Source of the DNA: Dokdonella_A sp963834755
Lineage (GTDB): Bacteria; Pseudomonadota; Gammaproteobacteria; Xanthomonadales; Rhodanobacteraceae
NCBI GenBank assembly: GCA_963834755.1
Contig: CAWICQ010000009.1
Location: forward strand, 806,001-870,000
Reading direction: 5' to 3'
DNA length: 64,000 bases
Shown: piece after piece, positions 26,827-35,807 of the stretch
How positions within the stretch are numbered: position 1 is the stretch's first letter
Layout of the letters: the number at the start of each line of letters is the position of its first letter
Notes under the pieces: generated by a model
What the model was told of the DNA's origin: nothing
What the model saw: only the letters and a program-made list of their open reading frames with translations
Database searches by the model: none
Translations under genes and position numbers: made by a program

Positions 26827-27852
26827 ATGACACCCCACGCAGACGTCCTGGTCGTCGGCTCCTATGTCCAGGATCACGCCTGGCTGACCGATCGTTTTCC
26901 GGAAATCGGCGAAACGCGGCGCGCGCTCGGATTCAACACGGGGCCGGGTGGCAAGGGTTTCAATCAGGCGATTGCGTGTTTGCGTCAGGGCGTGCCGACG
27001 CTGTTCATCGGCGCGATCGGCAACGATCATCTCGGCGCCATCGCACAAAGTTTCGCAACGCAGGAAAAACTGCCGTGCCGCTGGCAGATCCGAACCGAAG
27101 TGCCGACCGCCGCGTCGAGCATAGTCGTCGATCGCACCGGCGCGAATCTGCTCGTCGTGAATCTCGCAGCGAACGAACATCTCGATCCGGACTTCGTGCG
27201 CGCGCAGTCGCCTGCATTCGCGCGCGCGAAGATTCTGCTGCTGCAACTCGAGAACAACCTGGATGCGATCGCAGCCGCGTTGGAGCTCGGCGCGCAACAC
27301 GGTCTGCTGCGCATCCTGAATCCGGCGCCCGTGCATCCGGATCTCGATGCATCGCTGCTCGCGCAATGCGATCTGATCACGCCGAACGAAACCGAATTCG
27401 CGCTGCTGCTCGAACGCTTCGCCGGCGAACTCGTCGCCGCAGCGACGCTCGTCGAGCGCAGCGATGCAGAACTGCACCGACTCGCCCGCCGGCTCAACGT
27501 CGCAACTGTCGTCATTACGCTCGGTGCGAACGGCTGCTTCGTTTCGCACGATGAGCACACCACCCTTCGCGGCGATACACAACCGTTTTATCGGCTCGCG
27601 CCCGAGTCCGTCGTCGCGATCGATTCGACCGGTGCCGGAGATGCGTTCTCCGGCACGCTCGCGGCCGCGCTGCTGCGCTTCGACGGCCGGCCATTTCGAG
27701 ATGCGGTAGTGCATGCGAATCGCGCTGCGGCGATGTCGACCGAGACCGTTGGCACGGCGCCGGCGATGGTGCGGTTTGAGGATGTACTGGCTCGCTTCCC
27801 CGGCGGCCTCAACGGCGGGACGCGCCATGTAAAGACGCGGCGCTCGCATTGA
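26827..27852 (+). CDS. PfkB-family sugar kinase, ribokinase-like
   Basis: A 341-residue kinase. The N-terminal PfkB signature is GGKGFNQAIACLRQG (about residues 41-55), and the C-terminal ATP/anion-hole motif with the catalytic Asp is DSTGAGDAFSGTL. LITPNETEFALLL and VVITLGANGCFV are typical of ribokinases. The likely reaction is phosphorylation of ribose or a nucleoside. Its place after the nucleoside transporter gene supports nucleoside use, although 280 bases with a REP-like hairpin lie between them. The start is the only good ATG before the conserved region. Confidence 0.88.
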   Translation: MTPHADVLVVGSYVQDHAWLTDRFPEIGETRRALGFNTGPGGKGFNQAIACLRQGVPTLFIGAIGNDHLGAIAQSFATQEKLPCRWQIRTEVPTAASSIVVDRTGANLLVVNLAANEHLDPDFVRAQSPAFARAKILLLQLENNLDAIAAALELGAQHGLLRILNPAPVHPDLDASLLAQCDLITPNETEFALLLERFAGELVAAATLVERSDAELHRLARRLNVATVVITLGANGCFVSHDEHTTLRGDTQPFYRLAPESVVAIDSTGAGDAFSGTLAAALLRFDGRPFRDAVVHANRAAAMSTETVGTAPAMVRFEDVLARFPGGLNGGTRHVKTRRSH

Positions 27853-27900
27853 AACCGCAACGCGTCCCGCCTACTCTTTCACATGTAGCCTTGGGGAGAG

Positions 27901-28647
27901 GTGGTGCGACTACTTCATCTTGCGGCAACGCTGACCCTCGGTCTGCCCGCAGTACTATGGGCGCAGACGTGCGTGCGGCCGCATCCGTTCGACAGAACTG
28001 CCTCGATCCGCGGAAACGTCGCGTTCGTGCCAAGCGACGGCTCGACGTGCGACCTTGTCGTGTCGCTGATGCCCAACAACTCGACGCCGTCCGGCGCATT
28101 TGCTTGGTACTCGCTGCCGAATCCTGAACAGCTGTGGCGGATATCCTTCCGCATCGACGCGTCGGGATTCAGCAACGATTCGTTGGCAGCGGTGGGTGTG
28201 CTCAGCGTAACGTCGCGGCAACCGTGGCCCGTGGTCAACGGCGACGCCGCGCTGCTCCGCGTGACATTGTGGGGCGGCATCAGCGATCCGCCGTCTCCGC
28301 TTGTCTCTCTCTCAGGTGCCTGCTCTGGCTCGGCTCCCGTTTGCACGCAGGGTTCTTACTATGACGTCGTGCCCGCCACGATTTCGAGCGGGGATCTATT
28401 GCGCTTTGAGCTCAGTGTGGGTGAGGGGGCCGCGGGCCAGGTGCGCTTCTGGCAGAACGCCGATTTCACGGATCCGCCAACCGCCGTTCTGACGGGGCTC
28501 GACAATGCGATGTGGCAAGGCGCGCAGCACGTCGGGCTCGGCATTTTTGACTCTTTCTACAGCATCGTCACGACGGGCGCCTCGGTGCGCTTCTCCGAGA
28601 TCGAAACCTCGGACGACATCCTGTTCTGGAGCGACTTCGATGAATGA
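27901..28647 (+). CDS. Secreted hypothetical protein with C-terminal SDFDE motif
   Basis: A 248-residue protein with a signal peptide (LLHLAATLTLGLPAVLWAQ), a beta-rich body with paired cysteines (ACSGSAPVCTQG), and a C-terminus reading DDILFWSDFDE. The end matches the pattern D-x-[IVL]-F-x-x-[GSD]-F-[DE] shared by other exported proteins in this window. It starts at GTG 27901 (or GTG 27904) after GGGGAGAG. Its last 8 bases overlap the next gene. No family recognised; probably periplasmic or surface-located. Confidence 0.7.
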   Translation: MVRLLHLAATLTLGLPAVLWAQTCVRPHPFDRTASIRGNVAFVPSDGSTCDLVVSLMPNNSTPSGAFAWYSLPNPEQLWRISFRIDASGFSNDSLAAVGVLSVTSRQPWPVVNGDAALLRVTLWGGISDPPSPLVSLSGACSGSAPVCTQGSYYDVVPATISSGDLLRFELSVGEGAAGQVRFWQNADFTDPPTAVLTGLDNAMWQGAQHVGLGIFDSFYSIVTTGASVRFSEIETSDDILFWSDFDE

Positions 28648-29098
28648 CTCCGCTTGCTCATCGCTCAGCTTCGCCTTGAGCGCGGTTTCCACATTGTTCG
28701 TGGCACAGGGTGCAGCCGCGCAAAGTTGTGCCAATCCGCAGCACGGATTCGTCGGTTCGACGATCAGCGGTAGCACGTGCGGGTCGAACGCGCTGCCAGA
28801 GCAGAATCATGGCACGATCTTCACACCCGGGGACGACGTTGTTTTCACCGTAAGCGGCCCGTATGGCGTCACCGGGGTCATGCTGCAAGGCGACCCGGAG
28901 CAACTCTTCGTCTTCGTTTGCAGCGGTTGCGGCGTCAACGCAGAGTGCGTCGATAGTGCCGAGCTCGACGCAACCGGGTTTGCCTACGTCAATTACCCGA
29001 ATGACGGCCGCAACTACTATGTCGTCGTCGACGGCCCAACGGCGGGATGCCACGATTTCGAGATGTCGGTCATCGGACCGCTCCGCCACGATCCTTGA
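28640..29098 (+). CDS. Secreted hypothetical protein, pre-peptidase C-terminal (PPC)-like
   Basis: A 152-residue protein with a signal peptide (LSFALSAVSTLFVAQGAAAQ) and a short beta domain with four or more Cys, containing TISGSTCGSNALPEQNHG, GDDVVFTVSGPYG and a closing NYYVVVDGPTAGCHDFEMSV. The pattern resembles bacterial PPC-type domains found beside secreted peptidases. It starts at ATG 28640 inside the end of the preceding gene, so the two are translationally coupled. It lacks the GFD-like tail. Confidence 0.6.
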   Translation: MNDSACSSLSFALSAVSTLFVAQGAAAQSCANPQHGFVGSTISGSTCGSNALPEQNHGTIFTPGDDVVFTVSGPYGVTGVMLQGDPEQLFVFVCSGCGVNAECVDSAELDATGFAYVNYPNDGRNYYVVVDGPTAGCHDFEMSVIGPLRHDP

Positions 29099-29135
29099 AC
29101 AGCGTCGTCGCATCAGCCGACGCTACAATACGCGG

Positions 29136-30134
29136 ATGCGCCTAGGTCCGTATTCCATCGACCCGCCCGTCGTCCTCGCGCCAATGGCCGGCGTCACCGA
29201 TAAGCCCTTCCGCCAGCTGTGCAAGCGGCTCGGCGCTGGTTTGGCTGTGTCGGAGATGACGACGGCGGATCCGCGTCTGTGGACGACGCGCAAATCGCTC
29301 AAGCGTATGGATCACGCCGGCGAGCCGGCACCGGTCAGCGTGCAGATCGCGGGCTACGATCCGGCGATGTTGGCCGATGCGGCGCGCTACAACGTCGATC
29401 ACGGCGCCGAGATCATCGACATCAACATGGGCTGTCCGGCCAAGAAGGTGTGCAACGTCTGGTCCGGCAGCGCGCTGTTGCAGGATGAGCCGCTGGTGGC
29501 GCGCATTCTCGAAGCGGTCGTGCGCGCGGTCGACGTTCCGGTGACGTTGAAGATCCGCACCGGTTGGAATCGCGAAAACAGGAACGGGGTTTCGATCGCG
29601 CGCATCGCCGAGGATGCGGGAATCGCGGCGCTCGCGGTGCACGGTCGCACGCGCGCCGATCTTTACGAAGGCAAAGCGGAGTACGAAACGATCGCGGCGA
29701 TCAAGCAGGCGATCCGCATTCCGGTCTTGGCGAATGGCGATATCGATTCGCCGACGAAGGCGCGCGAAGTGCTCGACGTCACGAAGTGCGATGCGGTCAT
29801 GATCGGACGCGCGGCGCAAGGCCGGCCGTGGATCTTTCGCGAGATTGCGCACTTCCTCGGGTGCGGAGAAACGCTCGCCGCGCCGGGCCCCGCCGAAGTC
29901 CGCGACATCCTGCTCGGCCATCTCCACGATCTCTACGCGTTCTACGGCGAGCAGCAAGGCCTGCGCATCGCGCGCAAGCATCTTGGCTGGTATGCGAAGG
30001 ATCGGCCGGAGAATGCGGCGTTTCGCGCGGTGGTCAATCGCGCGGAGAGCGCGGTGGAGCAGATGCGGCTCACGCGCGAATATTTCGACGCGCTCGCCGC
30101 CGACGCGATGCCGATGCTCGCGGCGGCGGCCTAG
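29136..30134 (+). CDS. dusB: tRNA-dihydrouridine synthase B
   Basis: A 332-residue FMN enzyme that reduces uridine in tRNA. Motifs: VVLAPMAGVTDKPFR (FMN site), the catalytic Cys in INMGCPAKKVCN, LKIRTGW, AVHGRTR and PVLANGDIDSP, and FMN phosphate binding at MIGRAAQGRPWIF. These fit DusB rather than DusA or DusC. The ATG at 29136 follows a -10-like TACAAT at 29124-29129, so the transcript may start at or very near the initiation codon (leaderless). Confidence 0.93.
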   Translation: MRLGPYSIDPPVVLAPMAGVTDKPFRQLCKRLGAGLAVSEMTTADPRLWTTRKSLKRMDHAGEPAPVSVQIAGYDPAMLADAARYNVDHGAEIIDINMGCPAKKVCNVWSGSALLQDEPLVARILEAVVRAVDVPVTLKIRTGWNRENRNGVSIARIAEDAGIAALAVHGRTRADLYEGKAEYETIAAIKQAIRIPVLANGDIDSPTKAREVLDVTKCDAVMIGRAAQGRPWIFREIAHFLGCGETLAAPGPAEVRDILLGHLHDLYAFYGEQQGLRIARKHLGWYAKDRPENAAFRAVVNRAESAVEQMRLTREYFDALAADAMPMLAAAA

Positions 30135-30146
30135 TTAGCGACGGCA

Positions 30147-32006
30147 TCAGCCGTCGAATCCGTCGCAGAAGACCGTGTCGGCGACAAAGCACGAGCCCGG
30201 CAGCTGCGTCTGGATCTCGTATGCGCCGAGATCGCGCGGGCCGAAGACGTTGACGATGTCGCCGAGGTCAACGTCGCGCGGCAGGCGATCGAGATCGGTG
30301 CCGCCGCCGTGAGGTGCGAAGTCGACGCCGGGCGAAGTGCGCTGCAGGTGATAGTCGCCGCCGGCGGCATCGACGTAGAGTGGGCTGCCCTGCACGACGT
30401 CGTCCTGCGCAGGCAGGCCGTCGAGGTCGGCGGCGAGGACATAGCCCACGGTGGCGGTGGCGGAATCGAATAGAGAAATGCTGGCGACGCCGGGCTGATC
30501 GAGGATGCTGGTGTAGAGCCCGACGTTGCGTCCGCTCGAAATCACCGCGCCACCACCGATGGCGTTGTCGGCGACGGTGCAGCCACGCATCGTGGTCTGG
30601 CTGACGTCGAGTTGGCCGTCGTTCTCGAATACGAACGCGTCCGCGGTGAATGCGTTGTCGGTGACAAGACAGTTCTGGAAGTCGTTCTGGACGTCGAAGG
30701 TGCGGATCGCGCTCGCGCCTTCGGCGCCGTGCAGGTGCAAACCGTAGATCGTGAGCACGCCGGCGGTCTGCATCAGGATCGTCGAGCCCGGCGTCGGCGA
30801 GCCGAACATGTCTTCGGCGACATTGCCGTCCATCGTGTTGCACGCAACACCATCGGCACAAGCGACTTCGCCGGCGTCGCACCCTTGCGAGGTCAGCGTC
30901 GTCAGCGTCGCGCTGGTGCCGATATAGTCGAGACCGAGGTTGTAGGTGTCGGTGTCGCCGTAGAGCGCGGTGCCTTCCTGCGCGATGTTGTTGTCCATGC
31001 GAAAATCGAACGCGCAGAGCGATGCGTGGGCATAGTGATATTGGTCGAAGTCGAACGTCACCGTCGGCTTCAGGTATACCGCGCCGCCGGTTTGCGAGGC
31101 GATGTTGTCGGATACCTGCACCGGGTTCTGCGGGTCGGTCGTAAACAGATAGGCGTTCGCGTCGAGCGCCTCGCCCTGTCCGCCGACGGCTGCGATGCCG
31201 CCGCCGTACGCCGCGGAGTTGTCGAAGATCACCGGCGCGCCGTTGTAGCCGGGCGAGCCGATGTGCGCGGCGGCGGGCCCGATGATCTCGACGCCGCCGC
31301 CGTAGCCGCCGGGCGCCGCGTTGAACGCGACGAATGTCTCCGCCTGCAGCATGTACAGATTCGAGTTGCCTTCGAGCCGGATGCCGCCGCCCGATGTCGA
31401 TGCGCTGTTGCTCAGGATCAACGAATTCTGCTCGAGCACGAGCGCCGCAGGCCCTGCCGTGCCATTGATATTGATGCCGCCGCCGTAGCCCGCGTGATTG
31501 AACGAGACGGTCGCGTTCGAGAGCAGCAACGCGCCACCGACCTGTCCGGTGAAGCTGATGCCGCCGCCGCTCGCGCTGTCGTCGCGATTCGCGCCGGTGA
31601 TCAGGAGGTTGCCGAGAAACACGTCGCCGCCGGCGCTGGAGATGTCGAACACGGGTCCGCCGTCGTTGCCGGCGCCGCTGATGGTCGTGTAGTCGGCCGG
31701 ATCGATATCGGGATCGGCGCAGCTCACGAAACCGCCCTCGATGATGACGCCGTCGGCGTCGTTCACGAACACGTGCTCGCCGGTGTAATCGTGCCGATTG
31801 CCACTGACGAGGTCGTTGCTGATCCAGACGTAGTCGACGCCGGGCGTGTCCCTGGCCGCATCGACGGCCGCCTGAATGGTCGAAAAGGGACAGTCTGCCG
31901 CAGGACCCACCGTGAAAATCGAGAATGCGAACGCGCTGGTGTGTGCCCAGAAGCATGCCGCGCCGGCTGCTGCCGCCACGCGGGACAAGCGGAATGGATT
32001 CGCCAT
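30147..32006 (-). CDS. Secreted right-handed beta-helix protein with CDGFDG tail
   Basis: A 619-residue protein with a signal peptide (LSRVAAAAGAACFWAHTSAFA). The body shows the repeats of a parallel beta-helix: CPFSTIQAAVDAA opening, then many GGGI-type turns (NHAGYGGGININGTAG, STSGGGIRLEGNS, GYGGGVEIIGP, AAYGGGIAAVGG). It ends in DTVFCDGFDG, one of the shared D-x-V-F-x-x-G-F-D tails. Such proteins are usually surface-exposed polysaccharide-binding or adhesin-like proteins; no catalytic motif is evident. The ATG at 32006 has AGGAG nine bases upstream. Confidence 0.78.
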   Translation of the reverse strand: MANPFRLSRVAAAAGAACFWAHTSAFAFSIFTVGPAADCPFSTIQAAVDAARDTPGVDYVWISNDLVSGNRHDYTGEHVFVNDADGVIIEGGFVSCADPDIDPADYTTISGAGNDGGPVFDISSAGGDVFLGNLLITGANRDDSASGGGISFTGQVGGALLLSNATVSFNHAGYGGGININGTAGPAALVLEQNSLILSNSASTSGGGIRLEGNSNLYMLQAETFVAFNAAPGGYGGGVEIIGPAAAHIGSPGYNGAPVIFDNSAAYGGGIAAVGGQGEALDANAYLFTTDPQNPVQVSDNIASQTGGAVYLKPTVTFDFDQYHYAHASLCAFDFRMDNNIAQEGTALYGDTDTYNLGLDYIGTSATLTTLTSQGCDAGEVACADGVACNTMDGNVAEDMFGSPTPGSTILMQTAGVLTIYGLHLHGAEGASAIRTFDVQNDFQNCLVTDNAFTADAFVFENDGQLDVSQTTMRGCTVADNAIGGGAVISSGRNVGLYTSILDQPGVASISLFDSATATVGYVLAADLDGLPAQDDVVQGSPLYVDAAGGDYHLQRTSPGVDFAPHGGGTDLDRLPRDVDLGDIVNVFGPRDLGAYEIQTQLPGSCFVADTVFCDGFDG

Positions 32007-32142
32007 GACGTTCTCCTGCACTGCCGTCAAAGGCAGAGAACGTCATTTCGCAAAGTTACCCGACATCGGCGGTAAACCCGGGCCGGCCTGAAGCGGCATT
32101 CTGGCGTTCAGGCGCTGCGGTGCGATCGCGCCTCGCTGACGC

Positions 32143-33084
32143 TCACGTCACCCAGGGCAGAATCAGCCAGGCCAGCACCAGCAGGATCAGCGCATAGCGC
32201 CCGAGCTTGTAGCCGAGCGGATGCCGGCGCTTGAACGCCTTCTTGCGCTCGCCCATGCGATGCGCGAACGCGTAGAGCCGGTTGACCGCGCCGACGCGTT
32301 CGGTCTCGATGTTTTGCGTCGCGGTCGCTTGGCCGAGCACGCGGCTGACGGCGCGGTTGATCGCGCGCATCACCGGCGTGTGCAGCGGACGCTCGACGTC
32401 GCAGAACAGGATCACGCGCGTCTGATCGGTCTTGTTTTCCGCCCAATGCACAAACGTTTCGTCGAACACGATGTCCTCGCCGTCGCGCCACGAATACGGC
32501 TGGCCATCGACGAAGATCAGGCAATCGTCGGAGTTCGGCGTGATCAGGCCAAGGTGATAGCGCAACGAGCCCGCGAACGGATCGCGATGCGGGTTGAGCT
32601 TGCCGCCCGGCGGCAACAACGCGAACATCGCCGCCTTCACCGAAGGAATCGTTTCGAGCAGCGCGACCGTCTGCGGGCACAGCGTGTGCGCGGACGGCAG
32701 CGGTTCGCCGTACCACTTGAGATAGAAACGCTTCCAGCCTTCCTTGAAGAACGAACCGAAGCTCGCGTCGTTGTGTTTTTCCGCGGCGCGGATGTAACCC
32801 TCGTCGAACAGGTGCAGCGCTTCCTCGCGGATCGTGCGCCAGCCGTCGCGCAGCGGATCGAGATGCGGGAATCTCGGTCGATCGAGAATCGCCTTCGAAG
32901 GCACCGCCGAAAACGCGTACATCAGCACGTTGTACGGCGCGAAGATGCCGGAATGATCGAGCACCTGCCGGCTGAAACGCAGGCGCGCACGACCGCGCAG
33001 GTGCACGTACAGCACGCACGCGAGATACAGCGCAATCAGCGCAACCAGAACGAGGCGGATGGAAAGGTGCGGCACGAACGTCAT
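32143..33084 (-). CDS. LpxO-like aspartyl/asparaginyl beta-hydroxylase family protein
   Basis: A 313-residue Fe(II)/2-oxoglutarate dioxygenase with an N-terminal membrane anchor (LVLVALIALYLACVLYV) and a C-terminal membrane segment (LILLVLAWLILPWV). Conserved parts: PGGKLNPHRDPFAGSLRYHLGL (iron His and 2-oxoglutarate Arg), DETFVHWAENKTDQTRVILFCD (second His and substrate Arg). The arrangement matches LpxO, which hydroxylates the secondary acyl chain of lipid A at the inner membrane, and related AspH proteins. Lipid A as substrate is inferred from the family. Confidence 0.85.
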   Translation of the reverse strand: MTFVPHLSIRLVLVALIALYLACVLYVHLRGRARLRFSRQVLDHSGIFAPYNVLMYAFSAVPSKAILDRPRFPHLDPLRDGWRTIREEALHLFDEGYIRAAEKHNDASFGSFFKEGWKRFYLKWYGEPLPSAHTLCPQTVALLETIPSVKAAMFALLPPGGKLNPHRDPFAGSLRYHLGLITPNSDDCLIFVDGQPYSWRDGEDIVFDETFVHWAENKTDQTRVILFCDVERPLHTPVMRAINRAVSRVLGQATATQNIETERVGAVNRLYAFAHRMGERKKAFKRRHPLGYKLGRYALILLVLAWLILPWVT

Positions 33085-33146
33085 GGGGTCCGGATTTCGC
33101 GAGAATCAAGGATACGCCGCAACACGAGTTGGTGGGCGGCGTCAAA

Positions 33147-34493
33147 TCAACGCCTGGCTTCTTCCCGGGCGATCTTGTCGGCCTTGAGACGAGCGAGCGC
33201 GGCACTGACGACGGAGGGATTCGCAGACGCTTCCGCGGGCAGCGCATCTTTTATCAGGAGAGCAACCACGCTCGCGTCGCCGGCATCGACGAGCGCGTCG
33301 ACAATCCGACCGACATCGCGCGGCGAATCGAACGCGCGACTCTGCAACAGCGTCGCACCGTCGCCGTCGGCGAGCTTGAAATAGAATTTGCCGTCTGCTT
33401 CGCGATATCGCTTGATCTGCGGCAGTGGCGTCTCCACGCGCGATACGCCGGAGTCGGAACGCTTCGCGGCGCTTGGCATGTCCGTCAACCGGCGCACGCC
33501 GACGGCGAAACGCAGACGCTCGATCGATTCGCGGCTGCGCTTGCCTGCCTTCTCTGCGCCGGCGCGCAATCGTTCCTCGATGTCTTGCGGGCGAGCGATC
33601 AAGGCCTCGTAGCGACCGCGCGCCGGCGCGAGCTCGGCGTCGATGCGTTCGAAGAGGCGCTGCTTCGCTTCGCCCCACGCGATGCCGTCGGCGAACGCCC
33701 GACGCATCGCATCGGTTTCCGCGGCGCTCGCGAATGCGCGGTAGATCGCGAAGATGTTCGAGGTTTCCGGATCCTTCGGTTCGCCCGGCGCGCGCGAATC
33801 GGTGACGATGCCGAGGATCGCCTTCTTCAACTCGCTCGCCGAAAGCCACAACGGAATCGTGTTGTCGTAGCTCTTCGACATCTTGCGGCCGTCGGTGCCC
33901 GGCAAGGTGGCGACGTTGTCTTCGATGCTCGCCTGCGGCAGCACGAAATAATCGCTGCCGTAGATGTGATTGAAACGCTGCGCGATGTCGCGCGCGATCT
34001 CGATGTGCTGCACCTGATCGCGTCCGACCGGAACATCGTTCGCGTTGAACATCAGGATGTCGGCCGCCATCAGCACCGGGTACATGTAGAGCCCGGCAGT
34101 GATGCCGGCGTCGGCGTCCTCGCCGGTGGCCGTGTTCTGATCGACCGCGGCCTTGTAGGCATGCGCACGATTCAAGAGTCCCTTGGCGGTGATGCAGGTC
34201 AGGAACCATGTGAGTTCCGGGATCTCCGGAATATCGGACTGCCGATAGAAAAACACCTTGTCCGGATCGAGCCCGCAGGCGAGCCAGCTCGCGGCGATTT
34301 CCAGCGTCGACTGTTGCACGCGCGCCGGATCGTCGCATTTGACCAGCGCGTGATAGTCGGCGAGGAAATAGAACGACTCCACGTCGTCGCGCCGGCTCGC
34401 GGCTATCGCCGGACGAATCGCGCCGACGTAGTTGCCGAGGTGCGGCGTGCCGGTCGTGGTGATGCCGGTCAGGACCCGGCGCTTCTGGCTCAT
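33147..34493 (-). CDS. trpS: Tryptophan--tRNA ligase
   Basis: A 448-residue class I synthetase. The HIGH-type motif appears as GTPHLGNYVGAI, the KMSKS motif as GRKMSKSYDN, and the tryptophan site as ITAKGLLNRAHAYKA with AADILMFNANDVPVGRDQ. Typical bacterial TrpS has about 335 residues; here about 110 extra residues follow (KRYREADGKFYFKLADGDGA ... LLIKDALPAEASANPSVVSA). A similar extension is known in Xanthomonadales TrpS; its role is unknown. The gene stands 62 bases from the hydroxylase gene on the same strand. Confidence 0.95.
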   Translation of the reverse strand: MSQKRRVLTGITTTGTPHLGNYVGAIRPAIAASRRDDVESFYFLADYHALVKCDDPARVQQSTLEIAASWLACGLDPDKVFFYRQSDIPEIPELTWFLTCITAKGLLNRAHAYKAAVDQNTATGEDADAGITAGLYMYPVLMAADILMFNANDVPVGRDQVQHIEIARDIAQRFNHIYGSDYFVLPQASIEDNVATLPGTDGRKMSKSYDNTIPLWLSASELKKAILGIVTDSRAPGEPKDPETSNIFAIYRAFASAAETDAMRRAFADGIAWGEAKQRLFERIDAELAPARGRYEALIARPQDIEERLRAGAEKAGKRSRESIERLRFAVGVRRLTDMPSAAKRSDSGVSRVETPLPQIKRYREADGKFYFKLADGDGATLLQSRAFDSPRDVGRIVDALVDAGDASVVALLIKDALPAEASANPSVVSAALARLKADKIAREEARR

Positions 34494-34605
34494 TGCAGCG
34501 GTTTTTCCGTTGGCGGACGCGCCAGTTTACGGGATGCCGCGCCCGGGCTTAACCCCGAAGGTGCCGCGGGCGCGTTCCACGGTCACCCACCCGGAGGAAC
34601 AAACC

Positions 34606-35490
34606 ATGCGTGCCCTGTTGTGTACTGCCCTTTTGGCCCTGACTGCGACGACTGCCGCGCCGACGATGGCGCGCGCCGGCAGCCTGCTCGACCTTGCCGT
34701 CGTCGACCGCGATACCGGCGAAACCCTCCGAACCTATCAGGGTCGCGACTATCAGGACCGCGGAAAGCTCTATGTCGCCGGCACGCCCGGACACCGCTAT
34801 TCGGTACGCCTGGTCAATCGCACCAGCGCACGCGTGCTGGCGGTGCTGAGCGTCGACGGCGTCAACGCGGTGACCGGCCAGACCGCGAGTCCCGATCAAT
34901 CGGGCTACGTGCTCGATGCCTGGGAATCAACCGAGATCGCCGGCTGGCGCAAGAGCAACGACGAGATCGCGCAATTCAATTTCACCGCGCTGCCCGACAG
35001 CTACGCCGCGCGCACGGGACGGCCGGCGAATGTCGGCGTGATCGGCGTCGCCGTGTTCACCGAACGCGTGCCGCTCTGGCGCGAGCGCGATGACAAGATC
35101 TCGCGCATGGAAGCGCCGCCGCCGCCGGCCACGATGAACGAAGGCCTCGCCGGACGCGCGCAGGAATCGGCGTCGGGTGCGGCAAAACCGGCGTCCGCTC
35201 CGGCGCAGCCCGAAGCGCGGGCGGCCGACAGTGCCGTCTCCGAGAAAAACAGCGCTCGCGCATTCGCCAAGAGCGAAGAACGCCTCGGCACCGGTCATGG
35301 CGCGCGCGAATATTCGCATGTCGACAACACCACGTTCGATCGCGCGACGCGCTATCCGGCCGAACAGGTATCGATCTGGTACGACAGCTATCGCAACCTC
35401 GTCGCGCAGGGAATTATCCAGCGGCCGATCGCGCGTCAGGATCCGCAGCCGTTCCCGAATGGTTTCGTGCCCGATCCGCCGCTGCGCTGA
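34606..35490 (+). CDS. Secreted hypothetical protein, Pro/Ala-rich
   Basis: A 294-residue protein with a clear signal peptide (RALLCTALLALTATTAAPTMARA). The N-terminal domain (DTGETLRTYQGRDYQDRGKLYVAG ... VLAVLSVDGVNAVTGQTAS ... WRKSNDEIAQFNFT) resembles conserved uncharacterised proteins of Xanthomonadales and Burkholderiales. A Pro/Ala/Ser-rich linker (about residues 165-215) leads to a C-terminal region HVDNTTFDRATRYPAEQVSIWYDSYRNL. A strong GGAGG lies ten bases before the ATG. Function unknown. Confidence 0.75.
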   Translation: MRALLCTALLALTATTAAPTMARAGSLLDLAVVDRDTGETLRTYQGRDYQDRGKLYVAGTPGHRYSVRLVNRTSARVLAVLSVDGVNAVTGQTASPDQSGYVLDAWESTEIAGWRKSNDEIAQFNFTALPDSYAARTGRPANVGVIGVAVFTERVPLWRERDDKISRMEAPPPPATMNEGLAGRAQESASGAAKPASAPAQPEARAADSAVSEKNSARAFAKSEERLGTGHGAREYSHVDNTTFDRATRYPAEQVSIWYDSYRNLVAQGIIQRPIARQDPQPFPNGFVPDPPLR

Positions 35491-35807
35491 TCGCGCATCG
35501 AAGCGCGTCATCCAGCGATTCCTGCGCCGTTGGTTGCCATCTACGAACGCGGCGGCGTTGCCGAGAATCCTCACGCCGCCGCGCAATACGTCGCGATCAC
35601 GGCGCGGCGCTGGGTTATTTGCCGGTTGATGCAGGCGATGACCCGTGAGTCCGGACGCTTGGCAAATTCTCATCCGAATACTTGTTCATTTTGTCGCACT
35701 TCGCGACGGCGTGACGCGCTTCACGCTCTTGCATCTATGCCCGCGCGCAGGTTTGACAACACCCTCCGTTCGTTCCTTTGGCTTTTGCCATCCGACCGGA
35801 GGTCTCT
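35491..35807. other. Intergenic region upstream of the Rhs locus
   Basis: About 317 bases without a credible gene. The part from 35640 to 35760 is less GC-rich than the surroundings and probably holds the rhs promoter. A small inverted repeat GTCGC-N5-GCGAC lies near 35692-35706. GGAGG at 35798-35802 is the ribosome-binding site of the GTG start at 35808. Confidence 0.4.
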
